Source: an uncultured Chloroflexota bacterium (GTDB lineage Bacteria; Chloroflexota; Anaerolineae; Anaerolineales; Villigracilaceae). Taken from it: a stretch of DNA of 10,239 bases. The stretch covers positions 1-10,239 of the forward strand of contig CAILWD010000629.1 in the NCBI GenBank assembly GCA_903837815.1, written 5' to 3'. Below, one piece after another: positions 6,303 to 10,239 of the stretch. Each line of letters starts with the position of its first letter. Within the stretch, counting starts at the first letter, position 1. The translations under genes were made by a program, and so were the position numbers. Below the pieces are notes generated by a model. It saw only the letters and a list, made by a program, of their open reading frames with translations. It did not search any database and was not told the DNA's origin.

Positions 6303-7115
6303 ATGAAAGTATCATTCCAGGGCGAACCCGGCGCATATTCGGAGCAGGCTGTTTTCAATTATTTTGGGCAAGTGGAAACTGTTCCATGCGAATCTTTCGA
6401 CACAATGTTCGAATCGGTTTTATCGGGCAAAAGCGACGCCGCGCTGGCTCCCATCGAAAATTCGCTGGCGGGCAGCATCCACCAGAATTATGATTTGCTG
6501 CTGCGGCATGATTTGCATATTGTGGGCGAGTACCTCTTGCGCGTGCGGCACTGCCTGATTGCCATGCCCGGCGCGAAAAAGGAAGAAATTAAAAAAGCCA
6601 TCAGCCACCCGCAGGCGTTGGGTCAATGCGCGGGCTACTTGCGAAATCTCGGCATCAAGTCCGAACAGGTTTACGACACGGCGGGCAGCGTGAAAATGCT
6701 CAAAGAGTCGGGCGCGATGGATGTGGCGGCAATCGCCTCGAAACGGGCGGCGGAACTTTATGGGATGCAAATTCTCGAAGAAGGCATCGAAGATAATCCC
6801 GAAAATTACACGCGCTTCCTCGCCATTCAACGCGAGCTAATCATCCCAGCCGGTGACGCCAAAACTTCGATTGTTTTCACGTTGAAAAACGCGCCGGGTT
6901 CCCTGTTCAAAGCCATGAGCGTGTTCGCCCTGCGCGACCTCGACCTGACCAAGATCGAGTCCCGCCCGCTGCAAGGGAAGCCCTGGGAATATCTCTTTTA
7001 CATAGATTTCATCGGCTCCATGTACGACGAGCCTTCCAAACGCGCGCTTGACCATTTAGCCGAGTATGCCTTGATGCTGAGAGTTCTGGGATCATATCCG
7101 CGTTTCAAGGGATAA
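6303..7115 (+). CDS. pheA: Prephenate dehydratase with C-terminal ACT domain
   Basis: 270 aa, the usual size of a monofunctional bacterial enzyme; there is no chorismate mutase domain. It decarboxylates and dehydrates prephenate to phenylpyruvate in phenylalanine synthesis. Visible motifs: GEPGAYSE (7-14), PIENS (50-54), SHPQALGQC (101-109) and NYTRFL (168-173), where Thr170 is the conserved catalytic-site Thr of the family TRF motif. The ACT domain (about 188-265) has the GSLFKAMSVFALRDLDLTKI segment (199-218) and ESRP (219-222), which in relatives bind phenylalanine for feedback inhibition. The start at 6303 has a strong Shine-Dalgarno GAGGAG at 6292-6297, 5 nt away. An aminotransferase lies upstream and a perfect hairpin terminator downstream. 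I see no Phe-rich leader peptide or T-box in the 188-bp upstream gap. Confidence 0.96.
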   Translation: MKVSFQGEPGAYSEQAVFNYFGQVETVPCESFDTMFESVLSGKSDAALAPIENSLAGSIHQNYDLLLRHDLHIVGEYLLRVRHCLIAMPGAKKEEIKKAISHPQALGQCAGYLRNLGIKSEQVYDTAGSVKMLKESGAMDVAAIASKRAAELYGMQILEEGIEDNPENYTRFLAIQRELIIPAGDAKTSIVFTLKNAPGSLFKAMSVFALRDLDLTKIESRPLQGKPWEYLFYIDFIGSMYDEPSKRALDHLAEYALMLRVLGSYPRFKG

Positions 7116-7125
7116 CTCGCTGCTG

Positions 7126-7158
7126 AAATCCGCCTGTTGACACCAGGCGGATTTTTTG
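7126..7158 (+). terminator. Intrinsic terminator after pheA
   Basis: A perfect 11-bp stem, AAATCCGCCTG (7126-7136) with CAGGCGGATTT (7144-7154), has a 7-nt loop and a six-T tail that begins within the stem. It lies 10 nt past the stop codon. Confidence 0.92.
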
Positions 7159-7160
7159 TA

Positions 7161-7189
7161 TTGACAAAATCGAACACAAGTTCTAAAAT
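7161..7189 (+). promoter_or_regulatory. Near-consensus sigma-70-type promoter for the DHFR/DUF1801/VOC operon
   Basis: TTGACA (7161-7166, perfect) and TAAAAT (7184-7189, 5 of 6) are separated by exactly 17 nt, directly after the pheA terminator. The start point should fall near 7196, giving a leader of about 60 nt with a normal Shine-Dalgarno before the first gene. Confidence 0.8.
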
Positions 7190-7190
7190 G

Positions 7191-7205
7191 CGATAAAAGT
7201 TATCG
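7191..7205 (+). promoter_or_regulatory. Perfect palindrome at the predicted transcription start, possible operator
   Basis: CGATAA, a 3-nt spacer, then TTATCG form a perfect 6-bp inverted repeat centred near the predicted +1, followed by TATTTTT. The position fits a repressor operator. It could also act as a weak 5'-end hairpin; it is short and AT-rich, so function is unproven. Confidence 0.4.
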
Positions 7206-7245
7206 TATTTTTAGATTCAGGAGCCAGGTCACTTGCGGATTGGCA

Positions 7246-7251
7246 AAAGGA
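7246..7251 (+). promoter_or_regulatory. Shine-Dalgarno deciding the start of the DHFR-family gene
   Basis: AAAGGA sits 6 nt before the ATG at 7258. An in-frame TTG at 7240 lies upstream of this site and would place the SD inside the coding region, so the ATG is preferred. Confidence 0.7.
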
Positions 7252-7257
7252 AAACTC

Positions 7258-7842
7258 ATGAGAAAACTTATCGTTGCCGAGTTCATTACTTTGGACGGTG
7301 TGATACAGGCGCCGGGCGATTCCAAGGAAGATACGGACGCAGGTTTTGCTCACGGCGGCTGGACGCATCCCTACTGGCATGACGACATCGGCGCCCACTT
7401 CTTTCAAGCCATGACGGAATCCGATGCGCTGCTGTTGGGGCGGATAACCTGGCAGGGACATGGGGCTGCATTTGACCCAATGCCGGAGGGCGACCCGTTT
7501 GGCGATGTGATGAAAAGCAAGAAAAAGTATGTTGTGTCCACCACCCTGAAAGATGCGTCACTCTGGCGAAATTCAACCATCATCAGCGGCAATGTGGTCG
7601 GGGAAATATGCAAGTTAAAGGAACAGCCCGGTCAAAACATTCTCCTCGACGGCAGCAGCGTGCTGGTTCACACCCTGATCGAAAACGATCTGGTGGATGA
7701 ATACATGCTGCACGTCTATCCGCTTGTGCTGGGCGGCGGGAAGCGATTGTTTCCGGAAGGGAAGCGAGTGAATTTGAAACTCATCGAATCGACGGCTCTT
7801 CCGACTGGTGTGGTGTTTCAAAAATACCAGCCTGTCAAATAG
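7258..7842 (+). CDS. Dihydrofolate reductase-family protein (RibD C-terminal domain-like)
   Basis: 194 aa, single domain, cytosolic. It belongs to the RibD-C/DHFR-like fold group (YyaP/YwjB type), usually annotated 'dihydrofolate reductase family' though most members have no demonstrated folate activity; an NAD(P)H-dependent reductase role is inferred. Visible hallmarks: N-terminal strand RKLIVAEFITLDGV (2-15) with the family S/TLDG motif, DALLLGRITW (56-65), YVVSTTL (91-97), ILLDGSSVLVHTL (128-140, the nucleotide-binding glycine region), DEYMLHVYPLVLGGGKRLF (147-165) and a terminal GVVFQKYQP strand. Length and motif order are normal. It is first in an apparent operon behind a strong promoter; a VOC pseudogene begins 8 nt after the stop. 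It is unlikely to be the housekeeping folA-type DHFR. Confidence 0.88.
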   Translation: MRKLIVAEFITLDGVIQAPGDSKEDTDAGFAHGGWTHPYWHDDIGAHFFQAMTESDALLLGRITWQGHGAAFDPMPEGDPFGDVMKSKKKYVVSTTLKDASLWRNSTIISGNVVGEICKLKEQPGQNILLDGSSVLVHTLIENDLVDEYMLHVYPLVLGGGKRLFPEGKRVNLKLIESTALPTGVVFQKYQPVK

Positions 7843-7850
7843 GCGAATTT

Positions 7851-8042
7851 ATGAGTCACGGGCATATTTTCTTTGAGATACAAGCCGATGATGTAAGTCG
7901 AAGATTTCGAGGGGATTGCTGAAAAGGTTGCAGCCAATGGCGGTCGAGCGCTGGAGAAATTCCCCATCCCCGGCAGGGATATTTCATCGACACCGAACGC
8001 AGCGCCTTTGGCATGTGTGAAGCGGATGAGAATGCCCGCTAG
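7851..8042 (+). pseudogene. Decayed VOC (glyoxalase-fold) family gene, internal deletion plus frame changes
   Basis: From the ATG at 7851 the frame reads MSHGHIFFEIQADD, a typical beginning of the VOC proteins often called glyoxalase/bleomycin-resistance family, then runs into a stop at 7920-7922. In the +1 frame, 7900-7974 reads EDFEGIAEKVAANGG and then ALEKFPIPG, which is the C-terminal half of the same fold. A further change near 7975-7980 restores YFIDTERSAFGMCEADENAR and a stop at 8040-8042. Family members are about 125 aa; only about 64 codons remain, so roughly the middle half, including metal-site residues, is gone. The remnant lies between the DHFR-family gene and DUF1801, with the DUF1801 Shine-Dalgarno starting 3 nt after its stop, so the operon originally had four genes. 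No intact product is expected. Confidence 0.8.
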
Positions 8043-8055
8043 AAAAGGAGAACTC

Positions 8056-8442
8056 ATGCATAACAAAAAAACTGGCTTCACTTCAATCGACGAATACATT
8101 GCCTCTTTCCCGAAGGAAATTCAAAAGATTTTGCAGGAAATACGCGCAACGATAAAAGCCTCCGCCCCACAAGCGGAAGAAAAAATAAGTTATCAGATGC
8201 CAACCTTTTTTCTAAACGGCAACCTGATCCACTTTGCGGCGTTCAAGAATCACATCGGGCTTTATCCCACGCCCAGCGGCACGGAAGCATTCAAGGAAGA
8301 AATCACCAAATACAAAGCAGCAAAAGGGTCGATCCAACTGCCTCTCGACGAACCCATGCCTTTGAAATTAATCAGCCGAATTGTCAAATTTAGAGTTGCC
8401 GAAAACCTGCAAAAAGTCAAAGCAAAAGGAAAGTCAAAATGA
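8056..8442 (+). CDS. DUF1801 family protein (YdhG-like)
   Basis: 128 aa, soluble. The N-terminal half, with IDEYIASFPKEIQKILQEIR (about 11-30) followed by SAPQAEEKISYQMPTFFLNG (about 36-55) and then the strand HFAAFKNHIGLYPTPSG, is characteristic of DUF1801, whose Bacillus YdhG relative has been described as frataxin-like; a molecular function for this copy is not established. The C-terminus is Lys-rich. The start at 8056 has AAGGAG at 8045-8050, 5 nt away; an upstream in-frame ATG (8008) lies within the VOC pseudogene and lacks such a site. The stop TGA overlaps the next gene's ATG (ATGA), so the two are translationally coupled. Confidence 0.85.
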   Translation: MHNKKTGFTSIDEYIASFPKEIQKILQEIRATIKASAPQAEEKISYQMPTFFLNGNLIHFAAFKNHIGLYPTPSGTEAFKEEITKYKAAKGSIQLPLDEPMPLKLISRIVKFRVAENLQKVKAKGKSK

Positions 8443-8897
8443 AGAAAATCACCCCGTTTCTGTGGTTCGATACCCAAGCCGAAGAGGCGATGAATTTTTA
8501 CGTCTCGCTCTTCAAGAATTCAAAGGTCAAGGACATCTCGCGCGGACCGGACGGCAGGGCGTTCATCGTATCGTTCGAGTTGGACGGGCAGGAATTCATG
8601 GGGCTGAACGCGGGTCCGCAGTTCAAGTTCAACGAGGCGGTCTCGATGTACGTCGATTGCGCGGATCAAGCCGAGGTGGATTATTTTTGGGATGCGCTCA
8701 CAGCGGATGGTGGAGAAGAATCCATGTGCGGCTGGCTCAAGGATAAGTACGGTTTGTCGTGGCAGATTGTCCCGAAGCAGTTGACCGAGTTGATGGGCGA
8801 CCCCGACCCTGTGAAGTCACAGCGGGTGATGGACGTCATGCTCAAAATGCAGAAAATCATCGTTGCCGATTTGCAAAAGGCATACGACGGTAAATAA
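8439..8897 (+). CDS. VOC family protein, PhnB/3-demethylubiquinone-methyltransferase-like fold
   Basis: 152 aa. It begins ITPFLWFDTQAEEAMNFYVS (4-23), a standard opening of PhnB-like VOC proteins, and carries AFIVSFELDGQEFMGLNAGP (41-60), a FNEAVSMYVDC strand (64-74) and the hallmark GWLKDKYGLSWQIVP (98-112). The C-terminal helix ends MLKMQKIIVADLQKAYDG. Despite the family name, a methyltransferase activity is not supported, since no SAM-binding motif is present; the fold often binds metals or small toxic molecules, but the ligand here is unknown. It starts in the ATGA overlap with DUF1801, with AAAGGAAA upstream, so it is co-translated. It is the last gene of the operon; no clear terminator follows, but a structured repeat begins 13 nt after the stop. 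Confidence 0.9.
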   Translation: MKKITPFLWFDTQAEEAMNFYVSLFKNSKVKDISRGPDGRAFIVSFELDGQEFMGLNAGPQFKFNEAVSMYVDCADQAEVDYFWDALTADGGEESMCGWLKDKYGLSWQIVPKQLTELMGDPDPVKSQRVMDVMLKMQKIIVADLQKAYDGK

Positions 8898-8910
8898 CTG
8901 ATGTTACGCA

Positions 8911-9006
8911 GTGTCGTTCTGAGCGAAGCGACACTTGCGCTACACGCCAGTGCAGTGAGAACCTCTACGATTGTCTCAGAGACCCTTCGCTGTCGCTCAG
9001 GGAATC
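8911..9006 (+). repeat. Intergenic palindromic repeat (TTCTGAGCGAAG ... CCCTTCGCT ... GCTCAGGG type)
   Basis: The block opens with GTGTCG-(12 nt)-CGACAC (8911-8934), a local hairpin containing TTCTGAGCGAAG. It continues with AGAACCTCTACGATTGTCTC and closes with AGACCCTTCGCTGTCGCTCA followed by GGGAA (8981-9003). The outer halves GAGCGAAGCGA and TCGCTGTCGCTC are approximate reverse complements. From memory this resembles a dispersed, degenerate repeat abundant between genes in Chloroflexota and some other phyla. It ends within a few bases of the IS insertion point. Confidence 0.7.
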
Positions 9007-9013
9007 ACAGTTA

Positions 9014-9034
9014 TTCAGGTTAACGGAGATTGAC
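9014..9034 (+). repeat. IS630 left terminal inverted repeat
   Basis: Starts TTCAGGTTAAC directly after the TA at 9012-9013. It pairs with 10059-10079 at 17 of 21 positions, the first 11 perfectly. Confidence 0.85.
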
Positions 9035-9035
9035 T

Positions 9036-9041
9036 TACAAT
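9036..9041 (+). promoter_or_regulatory. -10-like element (TACAAT) for the transposase
   Basis: TACAAT (5 of 6 to TATAAT) ends 7 nt before the transposase ATG at 9049. The weak -35 candidate TTCAGG (9014-9019) with 16-nt spacing is the IS tip itself. No good Shine-Dalgarno is near the ATG. Confidence 0.4.
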
Positions 9042-9048
9042 CGGCAGT

Positions 9049-9564
9049 ATGACATGGAAACCATCATACTTGACGCGAGAGCAAATGGAAGAGAGGCGAC
9101 TGGAAGGCGGACGCCTTTTGAAAACAGGCAAACTGAGCCAAGCGGAAATCGCCCGACACTTGGGAGTCAGTCGAGCCACAGTGAGTAATTGGGCAAAGAC
9201 GGTTGAAGCGAAAGGCATACGCGGTCTCCGAAAAAAGAAAGCGGCAGGCAGTTCATCCAAACTAAATGCGCAACAAAAGCAAAAGCTGAAATACATGCTG
9301 GATCGCGGCGCATTGGCAAATGGATTTCCAACAGACCGCTGGACATTGGAACGTGTACGGCAATTGATCCAGCAGAAATTTGAAGTTGCTTACCACCCCA
9401 ACTACCTCAATCGCTTGCTGCGGAAGTTGGGTTTCAGCCCGCAAAAGCCTTTGCCGCAAGCCATTGAGCAGGAACAAGAGTTGGTACAGGCCTGGTTACA
9501 GAAAGATTGGTCCAGGATAAAAAAAGTCGCGGCGGCTCGGCGCAGAAATCGTGTTTTGGGATGA
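9049..9564 (+). CDS. IS630 transposase, N-terminal ORF (DNA-binding part)
   Basis: 171 aa before a stop. Residues about 29-50 (KLSQAEIARHLGVSRATVSNW) form a helix-turn-helix; a second winged-helix-like segment spans about 97-133 (TDRWTLERVRQLI through LRKLGFSPQKP), both typical of IS630 transposases that bind the element ends. The authentic family frame ends at about residue 158 (WSRIKK); the remaining residues (VAAARRRNRVLG) are out-of-frame translation. The frame changes at an A7 run (9519-9525). Deleting one A would join it to the downstream ORF as WSRIKK-SRRLGAEIVFWDE, giving one 342-aa protein, the usual IS630 size. Confidence 0.9.
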   Translation: MTWKPSYLTREQMEERRLEGGRLLKTGKLSQAEIARHLGVSRATVSNWAKTVEAKGIRGLRKKKAAGSSSKLNAQQKQKLKYMLDRGALANGFPTDRWTLERVRQLIQQKFEVAYHPNYLNRLLRKLGFSPQKPLPQAIEQEQELVQAWLQKDWSRIKKVAAARRRNRVLG

Positions 9565-10078
9565 ATTTGGCTTTTCCTTTCAAGAACAGTTGGCGACCAC
9601 TTGGGCACGCAGAGGAAAGCGCCCTATCTTCCGTCGAGTGACAAAGGAGCGCCGCGCTCTATCAACCGCTGTTGCACTGACGCTTTCAGGAAAAATCTAC
9701 AAACGCCATTTTGAAGGTTCAGTAAAAAGCGAAAACCTGATCAATACACTTGAGCATGTTCAACGACACATCCCAGGCAAAATCATTTTGATTTGGGATC
9801 GAGCCAGTATTCACTTGAGCAAGGCAACCAAGGCGTATCTTCAGATCCATCCTGAAATCTTGATCGAGGAGTTGCCAGCCTATGCTCCGCAACTCAATCC
9901 AGAAGAGTATTGTCACGGAAACGTCAAACAGCACCTCAAAAATGCTCGTCCTGCAAGTAAAGAAGAAATTCGCACCATGCTCGATCTCGGCTTTGCTCGC
10001 TTACGTCGTCGCCCAGACTTGCTCCTCGGTTTCTTTCAAACTGCCGGCCTTTCTGTTAGGCAACTTCGGTTAACCTGA
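9521..10078 (+). CDS. IS630 transposase, C-terminal ORF (DDE catalytic domain)
   Basis: This frame opens just after a TAA at 9518-9520 and reads KKSRRLGAEIVFWDEFGF. The first possible initiation codon is the GTG at 9551, which would give 175 aa. It holds the DDE/RNase H-like catalytic core: the first Asp in VFWDEFG (GAT at 9560), the second in LIWDRASIH (residue 83 counted from the GTG) and the Glu in LNPEEY (residue 119), with 35 residues between the last two, as in IS630. It is in the +1 frame relative to the N-terminal ORF, so full-length transposase needs +1 (or -2) ribosomal frameshifting or transcript slippage at A7. On its own it lacks DNA-binding domains. The stop TGA is within the right inverted repeat. 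Confidence 0.88.
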   Translation, partial: KKSRRLGAEIVFWDEFGFSFQEQLATTWARRGKRPIFRRVTKERRALSTAVALTLSGKIYKRHFEGSVKSENLINTLEHVQRHIPGKIILIWDRASIHLSKATKAYLQIHPEILIEELPAYAPQLNPEEYCHGNVKQHLKNARPASKEEIRTMLDLGFARLRRRPDLLLGFFQTAGLSVRQLRLT

Positions 10079-10079
10079 A
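10059..10079 (-). repeat. IS630 right terminal inverted repeat
   Basis: The reverse complement begins TTCAGGTTAACCGAAGTTGC and is followed on the plus strand by the TA at 10080-10081. It contains the transposase stop codon. Confidence 0.85.
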
Positions 10080-10081
10080 TA

Positions 10082-10239
10082 GTGCTAGCAATTATTAATA
10101 CTTTTGCTTCGATATTATTAGCAGTGTTTTTCAATTTGCGAAATGAAAACTTCCAAATTCAAATGGCAAATTTGCAGAACAAGTTATCACAGGCTGACGT
10201 TCAGGTAGTAAGTTTTTGCTCAGATAATCATAAATGCCC
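10082..10239 (+). CDS. Possible partial ORF at the IS border, small membrane-anchored protein
   Basis: From the GTG immediately after the IS target TA, the frame stays open to the window edge (52 codons). It reads a hydrophobic segment IINTFASILLAVFF (about 4-17), then a polar, helical NFQIQMANLQNKLSQADVQV region. The stretch is visibly AT-richer than the other genes. No Shine-Dalgarno is visible, as the IS occupies the upstream side, so this may be the remainder of a gene whose 5' end was separated by the insertion, or a chance open frame. I do not recognise the family. Confidence 0.3.
   Translation, partial: MLAIINTFASILLAVFFNLRNENFQIQMANLQNKLSQADVQVVSFCSDNHKC

Larger units (their letters stand above)
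9014..10079 (+). mobile_element. IS630-family insertion sequence, ends intact, transposase frame-split
   Basis: The element is 1066 bp. Left end TTCAGGTTAAC (9014-9024) and the reverse complement of the right end (10069-10079) match over 11 nt, and the inverted repeats extend to about 21 nt with 17 matches. A TA dinucleotide flanks each side (9012-9013 and 10080-10081), the target duplication typical of IS630/Tc1 elements. It encodes a DDE transposase whose stop codon lies inside the right inverted repeat. The intact ends suggest it is recent or still mobilisable by a compatible transposase. Confidence 0.92.

Noticed and set aside
8911..8934. Hairpin after the VOC gene as an intrinsic terminator
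   Set aside because: A stem is possible (GTGTCG/CGACAC) but no T-run follows, and it is better explained as part of the dispersed repeat.

Overview
The window looks like a chromosomal segment from a GC-moderate bacterium, most likely Chloroflexota (Anaerolineae). This is inferred from three things: a lipoprotein with a Thr/Pro-rich linker, a compact ~360-residue inositol-3-phosphate synthase of the actinobacterial/archaeal type, and an intergenic repeat of the 'TTCTGAGCGAAGCG...CCCTTCGCT...GCTCAGGG' kind that I associate with such genomes. No 16S rRNA or other phylogenetic marker is present, so the assignment is tentative.

Layout. Positions 1-3503 are on the minus strand. Read from right to left, they hold a myo-inositol-1-phosphate synthase (2418-3503), a polysaccharide-deacetylase-like lipoprotein (1178-2338), and the first 361 codons of a polytopic membrane protein resembling GT-C glycosyltransferases (1-1085, running off the left edge). 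The first two genes each end in a clear intrinsic terminator, so they appear to be separate transcription units. A divergent region (3504-3598) separates them from plus-strand genes: a soluble GAF/HisKA/HATPase sensor kinase (3599-4861, with terminator), a class I/II PLP aminotransferase (4933-6114), and an ACT-containing prephenate dehydratase (6303-7115, with terminator). The last two could together convert prephenate to phenylalanine. The 188-bp gap between them holds a large imperfect palindrome and a degenerate GAC heptamer repeat.

Positions 7161-8897 look like one operon behind a near-consensus promoter (TTGACA-17-TAAAAT) with a small palindrome over the predicted start point. It holds a RibD-C/DHFR-like protein, a decayed VOC (glyoxalase-fold) pseudogene, a DUF1801 protein, and a PhnB-type VOC protein overlapping it by ATGA. 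A Chloroflexota-like intergenic repeat follows.

An essentially complete IS630-family element (9014-10079, TA target duplication, ~21-bp terminal inverted repeats) follows. Its transposase is split by a frame change at an A7 run. To its right the DNA is AT-rich, with an open frame that leaves the window and starts immediately at the IS border.

A recurring pattern is that the genes lacking a convincing Shine-Dalgarno have a -10-like hexamer ending only 6-7 nt (13 nt in one case) before the ATG. Genes with a good Shine-Dalgarno or coupling do not show this. It suggests leaderless or near-leaderless transcripts. I did not find a defence system, CRISPR array, tRNA or rRNA. The most noteworthy items are the leaderless-type starts, the A7 frame change in the transposase, the VOC pseudogene, and the two intergenic repeat elements.
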